64,000 bases of DNA from the NCBI GenBank assembly GCA_900239685.1, contig OENT01000407.1, positions 57,583 to 121,582 on the forward strand. The letters are read 5' to 3'. The position numbers and the translations under genes are program-made. Under the pieces are notes generated by a model. That model saw only the letters and a program-made list of their open reading frames with translations, had not been told where the DNA came from and did no database searches. Source of the DNA: Rotaria macrura. Taxonomy: Eukaryota; Rotifera; Eurotatoria; Philodinida; Philodinidae. This document shows, in pieces, positions 11,868 through 27,360 of the stretch (its first letter is position 1; each line of letters begins with the position of its first letter).

Positions 11868-14800
11868 ATGACTGGCGAACCTCCATTAGCTCAGCAGCAA
11901 CGTGCTGTTGTCGAACTTTATGTACGCTCAAAATGGATCAAAGCAAGTTTAGCACTCGAAGATGAAAATTTATTTATTGAATATGCACATAATAAACAAG
12001 ATTACCAATCATCAAGTGGACAACTCAACACCACAAGTACTACCAATGATGAGACAACTCAAAATAATGGTTCTACAAATAATTATACACCAGATTCAAT
12101 AACAAGTCAAAAACGGACAGTCAAGATAGTTAAACCAGATAGTACTGGATTAGGTCGGAATGAAATTTAACTTTTATTTTTGACATTTCTCCTTTTGTAC
12201 ATGTAGGAATAAGTATCAAAGGTGGACGAGAAAATCGAATGCCAATATTAATTAGTAAAATATTTCCTAATATGCCTGCGGATCAAACTGGACAACTTTA
12301 TGTTGGCGATGCTATTTTGTCTGTTAATGGAAAAGATTTGCAACATGTTTCACATGAAGAAGCCGTACAAATATTGAAAAAAGCAGGAAGAGAAGTGGAA
12401 CTTGAAGGTTAGTCTGACATAAATTCGTATAGGTTGCAATCGTCCATGCTCATTTGCGCTGAAAAATGTCATGTATTTCGTGGTTACTAACAAGGAATTC
12501 CGGTGATCCTATCAATCCTATTGATTGAAACACTGAAATGGATAGAAAATTTGATTTCCATTGTTGATGACATAGATGTATTCGAGTGCTTCTTTTTTTT
12601 CTCCTATTTGTTATTCATACAGCAAAGTAAAATCAGCAGGCCTAATAGAACTTGACATTCTTAATAATATTCCTTTGGTTTTTTTATTTCCTGCATCACT
12701 TATTTGTTGATTCTAAGACGAGATGAGCGCAAGTAGCTTATGACGATCGTATTTATTTGAATGAAACGAAATGAAAAATTCGTAGAAAATTTTTCGTGGT
12801 ATTCAATAAATTAATATGACACATTGAAATTATGAGAAGAATCAGAAATTTGAGTTTACTGAGTAAAAAAAAGAAACATTGATTTTCGTGTTGATGAACT
12901 CAACAAGAATTATACCGTAGCTAAATCGCATGACAGTTTCATGTTACTTGTAATCGTAATTTATGCTAAATAATTCTCTACTACGAAATAAGAGATTTAT
13001 AATAAATCACGGAAGGATGTAGTTCTTCTCCTGAGATTATTTTCGACGTACTAAGATTCATTTAAACTTAGTCTGATGAACAGAATCAGTTTTTCACATC
13101 ATCTACCAATACTGTACTTCTAAAATATACATCGTAAACAGGAAAAAAAATTGTTTTCACTAAACCATTCATATTTCTTTGTTAGAAAAAATTTTGTTTT
13201 TTTCGTTTTTAAAATATAGTTCGATACTTACGTGAAGTAAATGTTCTAATGCAAAAACAAAGTTCATCATATTCTCGAAAGCAAAATAATCATCAACAGT
13301 CTCAAGATAACTTAGCTGAATCGAATATATCTTCCTTAAGTTCTCAAAGTAAAGATTTGTCAAATTCAAAAAAACCTCCAGCAGCTACACCTCAACAAAC
13401 GCCAAACGACTCAGTACTCTACGAAACAAAACGTATATCACTTCGATTATGTTACATATTTCGTCGTTCATCCTCAACCAACGATGCTCTTGTACTACCA
13501 TCATCGTCATCAGCAACAACAACAACAACAGTAACACCAATACCACCAATAACAGCACCATCTTCAACAACGAATGGTTCTATACTAGACATCGTTTTAC
13601 CTTATGCTCAAACATGTTACAGTGTGCGTTTTGTTGATGACATGCATGCTCGAAAATGGTTTCATATTATACACTCAAAAATTTCTCGTTGTCTTTTGGA
13701 AATTTTACCTGAAATTGAAGAATATTTTTATGTTGCTCGACACGCTAGTGAAGTCAAAGCAGTGGGTTGGCTAACCGAACAAATAAATACGGATGATACA
13801 GCATCAACAACAAAATCTTGGAAACCTGTTTTTCTTGTTTTAACTGATGCCGAAATATGTTTTCTATGTTGTGCGCCTGTATCAAGACAAACATGTCGAG
13901 AACCAGATCTCATTTATTCAATTCTTTCAACAAGGTAGAACGAGGAAAAAATAACCTTCCTTTTTTTTCTTTAGCCTTCATTGGGCAATCTTTGTTTTTG
14001 TTGAAGGCTTGTGCAGTCATCACGTGATACAAATAATGATTCAGATGCATCATTATTGTCATTACGTGTCGGAACTAAATTTGGTGTTGTATCACATACA
14101 TTTCGAGTTGAAACAAAAGCTGATTTAAATTATTGGACTAAAGCAATCAGTCAATGTTTACAAAGTGCTGTCGTACGAATAAAAGAAGTTGTTTTTCGTA
14201 TGTTAATAAAAATTTTCTATTGATTTAATGTGTAACCGGATTGCCATAGTTCCTGGTCATATATTGTATTTTACATCTTATCAGCTAGTATCTTTTCTTA
14301 AGAATAATGAAAAATATCTGATGATGTACATAGAAAAAGTTCTAGAGCTAATATAAGAGACTTCACTAAACATTGATAAGACTTCTCTCTGGCGCTAGTC
14401 AATGAATACCTGTTTGATTCTTGTGTTTTAATCAATGTCAACTGTTTCGATATGCCGATTCAGCGATCGTCTAAGCGAATAGCTAACGTAGAATTTGAGG
14501 ATAGGAAGATTTGATAAAATATCTTCTCTTGACACTTGGATTCGTTTTTTTAAACAGATATCTAAGAAAATTCATCATCCAAAAATTTCGCTTTGAGATG
14601 AAGTATGGCAACTGGATGACGAGGTAAAGTCTGACCACTCTAGCTTTGTCTTTGTCATAGTTAAAGGTTAACTGACCATGTCTCGTAACTGTTTACTCGT
14701 ATGTATCGATGACATACATGTCAGTATAAATCATTCGCATAAGCACTTGTCGATCTTCAGATTTCATTTCTTGCACAGATGTGTTTTGCTATGATAAAGT

Positions 14801-15306
14801 TCATATGTCCCTGTAAGATATGAGATCAGAGTGATTGAGACTGATGAAAAAATATAATGCAAGACGGAACCATTCATTGTATCTCATCAATTATGTCGAT
14901 GTTTCTTTTTTTCCCTCACAGCTTGTAAATGGAATAATCGAACGTGTAAATTATTTTTACATTATGAACACGGCTTTACATTGTATAGTGATCCGACGGA
15001 TTCAGTAACAAGTGTCGGTAATGCAACAAGTACGGGTAATGTACGTTTATTATGGCAACAACCATTTGAAAAGCTTCGTTCATCAGCCGACGATAATGAA
15101 CATTTATTAACATTAGATTTTCATGGCGAAGAAGGGGTTGTGGTATGAGAAAGAAAGAAGAAAATAAATATTATTCTGAATGATTAAATGTATTTTTGTT
15201 GGAATATTTCTAGGAGTTAGATTTTGGTACATCTCCAAAACCGTTTGTCTTCCATTTACATGCATTTTTATCAGCTAAAGCAGCACGAATTGGTCTTGTT
15301 GCATAA
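11868..15306 (+). CDS. Syntrophin (alpha/beta type)
   Basis: Six-exon model: 11868-12153, 12207-12407, 13220-13934, 14007-14197, 14922-15142 and 15214-15306; 568 residues. Domains in order: first half of a split PH domain (about 12-42); PDZ (about 83-165) with carboxylate loop [12 protein letters not shown] and the block [16 protein letters not shown]; Ser/Gln/Asn-rich linker; second PH half with [12 protein letters not shown]; second PH domain (AVGWLTEQ ... [16 protein letters not shown]); and the syntrophin-unique C-terminus ([31 protein letters not shown]). Syntrophins are adaptors of the dystrophin complex at the plasma membrane: the C-terminal region binds dystrophin or dystrobrevin and the PDZ binds ion channels, nNOS and kinases. 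The PDZ is closer to vertebrate alpha/beta than gamma syntrophins. Intron 2 (812 bp) and intron 4 (724 bp) are large. Acceptor choice at exon 5 gives Pro where relatives have Ala or Gly. Confidence 0.95.
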
Positions 15307-16159
15307 CATCTTGTTTTATTGTTTGATCGATATCTTTTATTTCATCTAGTCATAAAAATAAAACAAAAAAATTGTGCGATGTTCACGACTTGTTGTGTTG
15401 TAGGACAGTTCCCCGTTTTTTTTTTGTTTTTTATACTTGCCTCGCCTTACACACACATATTCTTTCTGTACTCAGATACTTGTGTTTTCTTTTCTCTTTT
15501 CTTTTTTTTTTTTATCAATGCAAAACCAAATGATTATTTTTTTGTTTGTTTGTTGTTTTCCGATTGACGTCAAGCAAAAACGCATGAATCAATAATCCTT
15601 ATTCAATTCATTTTTCTCATTTTTTTCTTCTCAATGTATTAATAATTATATCATTATTATATAACAGTTCTTTTTTTTTCTCGCTATGTGTGTATTCTGT
15701 TTTTTTTTCTTTCTTTTGCACCGAACCTTACAGAAAAGAAATTTTCGTATTGTACTCTCTCTTCATTTCTGAGATGATGAATCAAATTTGAAAAAAATAA
15801 ACGATTAAATTCATAGTTAAGAAAAGATTGCAGTTTGATATTTACGTTCGGATTTTTTTTTCGACAATAAAGAAAAATAAGAAATCGATGCATTTGATAA
15901 GTCAGTATTAGAAAAGACACTGTCAGCTGACATGCATAAAGTAGGATGAGTCATACCGATCATGTAAGAAGTATGACTTGTTTTTTTCTCTTTTTTTCTA
16001 CATGACTCTCTCTCTAGCAAAACTTCGACGCATAAAAAGTGCACACCACACATATTTTGTACGCAGTAGAAAAAATGAGAAAAAAAAATCAGTCCATCCA
16101 TAGTATTCATATTCAGTCTTGAAATCATGTGGCCTGTTGTTGACGAAAACAAATATGAG

Positions 16160-16167
16160 TATATAAA
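16160..16167 (+). promoter_or_regulatory. TATA box of cathepsin gene
   Basis: TATATAAA lies 40 bp before the start codon at 16207. If it is used, transcription starts only about 10-20 nt upstream of the ATG, giving a very short 5' UTR. Confidence 0.5.
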
Positions 16168-16206
16168 CAATTTATACATTTTTGTAGATATATTTTATTT
16201 TGAAAA

Positions 16207-17773
<1,567 letters not shown>

Positions 17774-17895
17774 TCAAAAGGAAGAAAGTAAAAGACAATA
17801 TATGCGTACATATGTTCTAAGATTCTAAAAATTTCAATTCAACACTCTCTCTCTCTCTGCTATTCTTTGTGATTCTCAATTGCTTTTTACTGTAA

Positions 17896-17901
17896 AATAA
17901 A
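17896..17901 (+). terminator. Poly(A) signal of cathepsin gene
   Basis: AATAAA, 123 bp past the stop codon and preceded by a CT-rich simple repeat (about 17844-17859). It is the first canonical signal after the gene. Confidence 0.5.
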
Positions 17902-20900
17902 CTATCTATTTATTGTTTTTACTTGTTCTAGATGAGTTTCTTGTTACATGTACGTAGTACTTAACGATGAAATTCATATAAGATGAACTTTTCGTTTCCT
18001 AAGAGCGCGAGTCTTTCTCTTTTTTTCTGTCCATTGTGATTATTAACACAAACTTTTAAACAATACATTTGTATATATAAACATGCTCTACGATAACATT
18101 TTAGTATTTAACTATTGATAACAAATATTATCTTTTGCTATTTTCGAACGATCATTACAGTATTTCTTGTCATCAATAGATACATATTTATGAATAAAAT
18201 AGCTATATAAAGAAAATAAATACGATTCAATTCTGTTAGGATGCAGTATATATTGAGCGACGATTCGTGTGATCACTTAGTCTCAAGTAAATTCTACCAC
18301 TGTACTTGAATCTTAGCTAGTGAATCTTAGATTATATAATGGTATAATATATAGCTAAGAGATTATCGTATCGTACTCAATCCATGCAAGAATGAAAAGG
18401 ACATAGGTCTGAAAAGAAGAGTGACATAACTTTTCCAAATCTATACATCTCATGGAGATCATAACAGATCTATAAAAAAAAACGTTAACTGATTCAAGAA
18501 TCGTAGGTGGCGTATCACTAAGCAACCAGTTTGCAACTTCCACCCCTTGTTGTTTACGCTTTTTTCGTATATGTTATTTCTTCATGTTTTTGAACTTTTG
18601 AGTATCAAATAATTTAAATATGTACTTCTTTCTGTTTTCGTTCATGATCAACATATAACAACGTACTCACAAACGTGGTCAACTATCTGCTAATGTAAAT
18701 AGTTCATTAAACCGTTTTAACGAGAAGACTACACTATTTTCAATTGATTCTTATATTTATAATTAGATCAAAAGACGAATTACTGATGAATGGCAGACAA
18801 TCGTTCACTTGGCTATCAATTTGAAAACACAATGAATGGTAAGCAAAAGGTAATTAACATAAAAAATTGAGTTTTTCCCATTCCTTCTAAAAACATTTTT
18901 TCCCAGTCATAGAGAAACTTTAAACTACCCGTAAAAGTTTAATATGCTGTCAAGTAAATTACACTTCGGATAATATGTCTTTAACACATTAGTATAGAAA
19001 AATATCTTTCACTGCAGAGCTTGGAACTATGATTAGAAAGAGGTAGTATAATCTTATCTCGGAGATCGAAGTAATCGTGAATATTCTAACCGTTACGGTT
19101 CGACCGGTTTCAAATTATTTTAAACCAGTGATGGCTGACCGCTTTGATGATCTCAACCGGTCCTACATCAATCCAGCCCCCTTGGACCAGTTCTAACTCT
19201 ATCTCATTCTAAGGCTTATTGTTTCCCTTAAAAAATTGAGCTTTTATCGTCGATATTAATAATCAATGACGAGTTTAGACGAAGAGCAATAGGAATTATG
19301 CCATCGTTCTTGGGAATAAAAATTCAATTTTCCTGAACAAAGAAACATTCAGAATAATTAAATATGATCTTATGTTTGGTTTGAAAAAACGAGCGTTGAA
19401 AAACTTTTCAATCCATGACCACAAATGAACTTTTCAAGCGAATAACAACTGTTCCGGTTAAAATCGGTCTCTTTGATAATATGCCAATCATTTGATGCCA
19501 AAAGGTTTTATTAATGAAAAATGATTTTTTTTCTGTGACAGATATGCTCAGATTAGCTTTCTCTTCTCCACATAAAGTATCAGAGGAAAAACAGCAGAGT
19601 TCAAACTTCCCGAAAAAGTAAATTTACTTAACTCAAAGATATTTGTCACCTACAAACGAAATCTTCCTCTCAACGGTTCCACCGATCACAAGGCAATGTC
19701 GGTAATTACGGAAATTCCCATATGACTAAATTCTGAATACTTCTATCTACTTTATAGAAAAAACAAGAGAAATTTTGTAAATTGTGGGTAAATCCGGAAA
19801 ATACCACGAAATTGCTGAAAGTTCCATACAGTTATATTTTGAGCATTTCTATCTACTCTATAAAAGGAACAAGATATTATCCTGAAAAACAAGAGAAATT
19901 TTCGAAACTGCTTGATAATTTCCTTAATTGACTAGTAATTTCTAAAAATTCTCTTTTTTTAGGATACGGTCTTGTGTCTTCATAAGTTGAGAGAAACTTT
20001 CTAAATACAATGATCGGGAAATTTCTCCTCTAATTTCGGAATTTAGTTTTCTGTCGAGTCAAAAGTGCTCCGGATTTTTTCATTTCGTTGGAAATTTACA
20101 TTTTAAGGGAAGTTAACTTCGTCTGAAGTTTAAATATACCTCAAGAAAAATTGAAACCAATAAAAATTATTTTACTATCAATAGGGAAAATGATGTTGAA
20201 TAATGAAAAACAAATTTCTACTATAAGAAATTTTCTTTTACTGGTTGCATACATTTAGTGAGCAGAAAAATTAAAGTCCATCGATATTGTCACGTTTCCC
20301 ATGAGAAAAATAGTATCGAAACTTCCATTGATGATTCAAATTTTAATTTTTCTTGCGAAAATTTCTTCCGACATATTCATGCACTGCTATGAATCACATT
20401 TTTCGAAATTTCTCTACACCCCTCCAAGTGAAAAAATAGGTCGAAATTCTTTTTCTTTTTCGAAAGAATTGTTTGTGCCATTCGACACAGGTTAGAGTCC
20501 CAATTCGAGAAAAATTAAGATTCCCATTATTGAAAATCGTTGAAGAGTGCTTGAGTCCTTTTTCCTTGACACTGATAAGCTCGCTACAGACAGTATATGC
20601 AAGCTTTTGTATTGATTACGAACTTGCATTTCTGGAATTTTCTCACCATTTTGTAGAAAATGATAAGTTACAAATTATATAGAAAATTCACCATTATAGT
20701 CCTTCTATTTTCAATGAATGACAGTAGCAATATGTGAATAACTCAAACATCATAAACTGGAAGACGGTTAGCTTTTTCACTCACGATAGCTCGACAAATG
20801 AATAACATACAATATTCCAGCTATCTGGTACTTTTTCATCTATATATGCTTTATCGTTTGGCCTACTGTATAGAAAAATTTTCTTAGCTTTGGTGGTCGA

Positions 20901-22691
20901 ATTTCAGCGGGCATTGTCTCAACTGTTTCAATGTTTTCTTTACTTCTGCGCCAAAATATTAGTTTCACTCCATATCTGGATTTACTAACGTTCAGTTCTT
21001 CCCAAGATACTCAATAATAGAGAATTAAACGCTCGATAATAATATGTAATTCCATTTGAAATCAGTTCTGTTCTTTTCTTGGAATAAGGCTGAGAAATTG
21101 AAAACAAAACAATGAAAAATTCAATTTGAAAAACTATCTTCATTCTGGTGACATTATTTTTAGCAAAAGTATATTATTGAAGATATTTATACATCGATTT
21201 GCAGAGAATTTTAAGCACTATCAGAATATATAATTATTTTCCTCAAAACATTGGTTTCGAGCAATGAAATAATAAAATATAAGATACTGCAATTTTCTTA
21301 CAGATGAATTTTTGATAAAATTTTTCAAAAAGTTTTGTATACCGAAATAATAATAGCCAAATTTTAATTTACATTTTCCGATGTATTTTGATGTGCTGTT
21401 TCAAATGAGTCTATTTTCTAAAAGTTCTATCGCATTGATTTGACTAAGTTACAGTATAGACTTGAGCAGCCGTTTAGAAAATGATTCATGATATCAATCA
21501 AACTTTAGTTTACGATGGGGTACTTTCATTACCACCAGAAGATAGCCCGCGACAGATAGTATCTATGCTGGAAAAATATCAGCGGTAACTTACACGGTTC
21601 CTGAGAAAACGAAAAAATAGTGAAAATGTTTTCAAAAAATCGTTCTCTAGTTTTGATTCAGGACCGATTCTATTGAGCTCTATGTCTCGAGAATGGTGCC
21701 TCCGTTTGAGTTGAAATTTGCAGCATTTTTATAACTTTATACGATCTATTTACTGTTGAAATAAGAACCAAATCTGTGCTGATAATTGAGCAAGGTTCAG
21801 CAGAAAATGGTCGTGGCTTAGGTACAATTCCTCCTACCCAGGAAGAAGGATGCGGTCCACTGTAAATTACCGTAAACGGCCGTATACGTACCGTATGCTT
21901 TCACCTGGGTAGGCATTCAAGAGCAAGACAAAGAGTGTTTTGATAATAACGCTGCAAGTTGTTCTCTTTCTCTCTTTACTTTGCACTTAAAATCAGGAAT
22001 GAGAACATGGGGAGAAAAAGATTTTACATGTTGGATTGGAAAAAAGCCCACTCTGTTTGTTTACATTGCTTATAACTTAAATAGGTGTGCAGAAATAAGT
22101 TTTTCAGTAACATAGATTTCATTTTGGGAAACATTATCTATTTCATATTTTTTTCTTCAGAATTGTATTTTGAAACTGATTTTGAAGAAACGATCTTGCT
22201 ACCAGGTACGATATCTTTTAGTAAAGAACAAGGGTACAGACCTTATTTGCTCATATTAATAATTTAGTAATCCTTATTCCGCACCAGTAACTGAATCCCC
22301 TCTCACGAGACTTTTGATGTGTATTTTGTCTATTACAATGATTCCCATGAAATATCAATCGCCCTGTCCAAATGTGACAAGGTACATTTTTTTGCAGTGT
22401 TTTTATTTATTTCAGAAACTGAACCAGTTATATAAGGCTAGTCCAAATGCAATTCAATTCAGCTTATCTTGCGCTATTTATGAAAAGAAAATGATTGGTT
22501 TTGGAGGAAAATGTCGATAACTTTCAGAAAGCTTTATTGAATAGCGTAACGCAGTTACACAGGTTTCTGTGGAAGAAATTTCAAACACTTTACGTGCTCA
22601 AAAATATTAAATTTTTACACATATTGGTCATTGCCGTACATACATGGTTCTATAAAAGGGTCCAGTTACAACATTGAATCGGAAGATCATT
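17902..22691. other. Gene-poor stretch, first part
   Basis: About 4.8 kb without a supported gene. The open frames present are short, overlap on both strands and have no recognisable domain. A GC-richer patch at about 19085-19200 contains repeated ACCGGT-type motifs and may be a decayed repeat. A small terminal-inverted-repeat element at 21833-21913 is listed separately. Confidence 0.4.
21833..21913. mobile_element. 81-bp mini inverted-repeat element
   Basis: Perfect 10-bp terminal inverted repeats, CCTACCCAGG and CCTGGGTAGG, bound an interior far richer in GC than the flanks, with CGGTCC and CCGTA motifs. Similar motifs and CCCAGG-type ends recur at 30481-31786 and about 57375-57650, suggesting one family. 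No target-site duplication is clear. Confidence 0.5.
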
Positions 22692-23160
22692 ACCCAAGCA
22701 AAGAAAAGTTTTCAAAAACGCGTTTAAGCACCCAAAAAAGGAAGGAAACTCGAGAAAAAGTGGATGCATTCAGATGACAATTAAGGTTTCAGATTGAGAG
22801 TGAAAAACGCTCATTTTCTCCCCTTCTACCACGATTAATTGAGTTGTCGACCGAGAAACACGTGTAGATGCATTAAAAAAAAGAAACAGTGGTTGTCCTT
22901 TTAATACTTAAGTACTCATATTATAATCCAGTTATTGATACTGACTATGCATTGAATAACCACGTTTTCTCTTTTTTTGTTGCTTTCACACGCGATGTTT
23001 GGTTGAAAACTCGATGAAACATACAAGAACTGAGGGAAAATGAGTTTTTTCATTCACAATCGAGAACTTCGATTTTCATCCAAAGACGCCTACTTTTCTC
23101 GATTTTCCGTCATTTTTTGGGTGCTTAATAACGTTTTTGAAAACTTTTGCCTGCTTGAGT
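22692..23160. mobile_element. Fold-back (MITE-like) element
   Basis: Two imperfect inverted arms of about 135 bp (22692-22829 and about 23025-23160) flank about 200 bp of unique sequence. Matching blocks include AAGTTTTCAAAAACG, TTAAGCACCCAAAAAA and TCGAGAAAA. There is no coding capacity. This is consistent with a non-autonomous DNA transposon of unknown superfamily. No clear target-site duplication was found. Confidence 0.6.
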
Positions 23161-26100
23161 GGCTGGACGCTATGTTGCAAACTGTTCAACAACGTAGAGC
23201 TTGTTGTATGGGATAAGAGCAAAACGTAAATGATCCCGCTTGTTGAGAATTCTATTTTGCATGGAATAGTATGTCTCTTAGCATTTTTGATAATGTTTCT
23301 TGATTAGGAAATTCCAAATGTGATTTTTTTTAATTTGAAAACTAATCTTCGACGTCAAACCCAATTTAAAAACATATTGAAATCAGTAATCAGCGCAAAA
23401 AAGACCTGCACTTGAAGCTTCATTCAGGTCAGCCCATTGGGTAAAAGATTTTGTGAAAAACTTTATCAGTGAAGTGTCGTGATACGTGAAACAGCAGTAA
23501 TATTGGAATATGTTTCTGTTTCTTTGTGTGTTAGTTCAGCTTGTAGTTCGAGGAAACAAAGTCAATGAAAACGTTTCACATTGATTAATTGAAAAGCTTT
23601 ATACTACTAATGATTGTTGCGAAAATGTTTTTATGTGATGGAGTGAGTATAGTTCCTGTTCCTCCTCTCCAGCCAAAAATTCTGGCTCCATCACCATTCT
23701 TCGCTTTTTCTAAAATCGAATCGCAAGAAAATCGATTTCATCATTTGCCTTGATAAGAAAGACGAATCGATTTGTTTTTTTGAAAACGAATAGCAATAGT
23801 TCATTTCAATGAAGATAACTTGATTGGTAACTAGGCTTCATGTTACACAAGAAGAATTTCTGATCTTAGAATAGCAAAGGAAGCAACTCATTTCAAGCCA
23901 TTCGGTAGACATTGATGGGGACGGATTGCCAGAATTAGTTTTTTCCGTTTTTATTCAACATACAGTCTTTTAAGAACCAATGATAACGAGCCTATGCCGG
24001 TGTAGATAGACAGGCGTGAGAAAAAAGGTTGCTGTTGAGTGTGTTAGTGAAATTATTAGTGAGATTAAGGACGAAGGTATGGGTACCGGTAAGGATAGGG
24101 ATTTGAGTGATTATAGATTGAGTTCTTCAATGCACTCACATAGACACGTTTTTACTCTTCTTATTAATAAGACTTGTGCTAAGTAAGATATGGGAGAAAC
24201 GGCTATTGGAGAGGAACTCTTGGTGGTAAACACCTGTCAGCGGAATAACTCTCGGGCAAGCAAGTATTTCTGTGGAGCATCTTTGAAGTCTCGACTTCGT
24301 TGGAGTTTGCCTTCGACTAAATTTGTAATAGGAATGGGCAACTGCACTGCTTCTTCTCAACTTCAATCAGATTTTCTAAAACTTCACTTCAGATCCACTT
24401 CAAGTTCATTTTAACTGTACTTTCCGAATGAAAAATTCAATTGTCATTCCACTACAACTTTGACAACAATCATCTAATCCGCCATCGGAATTTTCCATCT
24501 CTGGTTCTTAACATATATGAAATGCTTAATTTTTTTGAATATGTGATCAAAGGCCTTAATGAGGTGAATTTTTCATTCCGACTTGCCTTAAACCCCCCGC
24601 TCTCACGATTCCATGAAAAATCTGTTTCCGAAGACTCTCCTAGCTGTTTAAATATGCACGTTTGACTATTTCTCAACATTAAACTATGGTAATTAAAGGA
24701 CGAAGTTATTCGAAATGGTGTCTGTTCAGCGAAAAGCATTTCTTCGAGTGCATTTTTCAGTGAAAATAATTTTCAGTTAAAAATCAGGACAGTGAGAAGA
24801 AATGAGAGCAAAAAACCTCTCAGTAAAATTTTCTTCTTCTTGAGGGCCACCTTCTATTAATATAGCTTTTTCTGCTTAAATTTTCATTTTCATTATTGAG
24901 AAAACAATTCTTTGAGTCTGTTCTTCGCTGATTTAATTCATCGTTGATATATTCTTTTGCCAATTTTATTCTACGTTTAATAGCATTTTTGCTCAAATTC
25001 CTTGACCCAATTTCCTTTTCACCGATACTCGACCTCATGATTTTTTCGTCTTCCAACTGAGGAAGTAAAGATCAAAACAATGAAAAGAAAAAATAATGAA
25101 TAGTTGGTATTTTTATTTGTCGTCATGATGGGGAAGTAAGGTCATTGCGTTCTTCTCGAATGAGTGTGGGTGTGAGCATGCTAATTCTTCTTGAATTGAT
25201 TAATATATCATTATTATTGAAATAAAAATGGTGTATAGAAAATGAACGCTTCGGACTAGGTCGTCAAAAAGTGATTCATTGATAAGAAGTAGCATGGAGA
25301 GAAAAATGTATCGGGATGGCCCGGCTGGTGTAAGATGGTGTTGGGGGGGGGGCTGTGACGCCATATTCCAATCATCAAAATTTTCTAGTGTGCTCTCCTG
25401 AAGTTTCCCTTTTTCCAATTCAATGAAATAAATATATGCATTTTCGTTTATCGTGTCGAAAAGAAATCATCAGCTGGAGGCATTTTTTCTTTTGTCTTGT
25501 CCTCTATCCATTATGATAGAAATTCGTGTTTAGTATTTTTACATCATTATATGCTACCCTTCATTCTGATAGGTAAGTCACAAATAAAACCTCAAGCTAT
25601 GTAGTAAATAACTGTAGAAAGTAGTCGATATTCAACTACTATTGGTTACATATTTACTTTTCATCAATCGATATGTGGAGCCCTCTACGCTATGGATATC
25701 TATGACACGAATTCTACCATACCTAGTTCGAACGATACGGTTCGTATAACTGCGTCAAGTAAACGGTCCGTAACGAATGTCCGTTTTGATTGACCTTGGC
25801 ATAGAAAGATTCAGACACACATTCGCATTCAAGAAAAAATTTATAATACTGAAGTCTAAATGTACATTTTTTGATAAATAATGAGTGTTCTCTTATAGCT
25901 TGTAACACTTTAAACAGTTCTTTAAGACTGTAATCGTTCATAAGACACTTCATATAGAGCATTTTCCGAGAAAAATCGAAGAGTTTTCAAGAACCCTTTA
26001 AAAAAAGGTCCCCAACGACTGGGAAACTCATTTCTTAGTCTCAGGAACTCTTTCAAAGGTTTCTGCACAGTGGGAAATGGTTTTTCGTTAGTTTTCTGGG

Positions 26101-27360
26101 AAGCAGATTCTTTTAGAGAGAAAAAGCAGTTGGAAAAAGACTCAAGTATCTACGTATTTTGATATGGTGAAAGTCCCTAAAGACTTTTCGAGGAAAGTTT
26201 TAGAAATTCATTTCACATAAAAATATTTTCACTAGTTCGTTTCTTGATTTTTCAAAATTCACGCTCATTTTCATTAGCAATTAGAACAGGAATCCAGAGG
26301 AAGTTGCATCCTTCTCAAAGATTGCATTGGTATTATGCAACAAAATGTATAAAGCTCAAGTGTGTGATTCGTTCTATTTCATCATACGGATTACGCAATC
26401 AATACGCATTAATGTTTCAGTAAACTTCATTAACGCATCTCGATTAGAATGTGCAAGTAAATATGAATATAGAGGTGAGTATAGGTGTGGGTATTTTCCC
26501 AATTGATTGTGTAAGATGAAAAGTTTCGTCAGCTCATCTATGCTTGCTTGAAATTAAAGTGATGACTGGGAAAATAGAGCTAGTAGCTGATTTCTTCAGT
26601 GCTTGCAATAAACGTGGGCACTATCTTTGTGTGAACAGTTGACTACATATATATATATATATTCAGCTGCCCACAGATAATATGAATGTTTGTTTCAGAT
26701 GAAGATGTGAGTAACCATGCAGTGTGCCTTTTTTTGCTCTTTTGTTCGCGTGTTAGTAATGATAGATACCCATACCCTAATGCCATTAGATATACTTCAT
26801 GCTTGATGAAACTGTTTATTGGGAAAAATAAATACAACTGCTGAAAACTACAATGAATCATTCGGAAATAAGAATGTTAAATGTGCGCTATAGTTTAGAT
26901 AATTCGAATAAATGAGTTACAGCCTTATCAATGTATGTAGAAAGAAGCGAGGATGGGGGAGGGGGGGGGGCGCGCACGCTAGACTTGATAACTCTTGCTT
27001 TTGAAAATTTTTCTGGTTTTTAGTCAAAGAAGTCGAAAAAAATTTACTTTTAGTGGTATTTTAGTGCAGAATCCGTGCGAATAAAGACGTTACACCCCCG
27101 GCTTACCTTAGAGATCGAGTTACGCCTCTGGTACGGAAGGAGTGAGAAATATTCCATGCACTGGTAAAAGCCGATTTTCAGATCGTAATCCCACCTGTTC
27201 ATGATTCAGAAATTCTATCCCTTTCAATGAAATAATGTGATGCTATATTCAGAGTGATATTAAGTGTTGGAGAATTCCTTATGGAAAGTCTCTAAACGAT
27301 ATGAATCAAGGATGGAAAATTCGTAGAAAACATAAAAGATATAACTGTAATAAAGAACGG
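23161..27360. other. Gene-poor stretch, second part
   Basis: About 4.2 kb with no supported gene. It includes two isolated poly-G tracts of ten Gs (25343-25352 and 26961-26970), a TA microsatellite at about 26646-26662, and a patch at about 25735-25785 with CGGTCCGTA-type motifs like those of the small inverted-repeat elements. Open frames here look like chance frames. Confidence 0.4.

Noticed and set aside
13385..13913. Minus-strand frames within syntrophin exon 3
   Set aside because: Shadows of the CAA/ACA-rich coding repeat; no independent support.
24136..25056. Overlapping open frames on both strands in the first gene desert
   Set aside because: Short, mutually overlapping and without conserved motifs; behaves like random open sequence.
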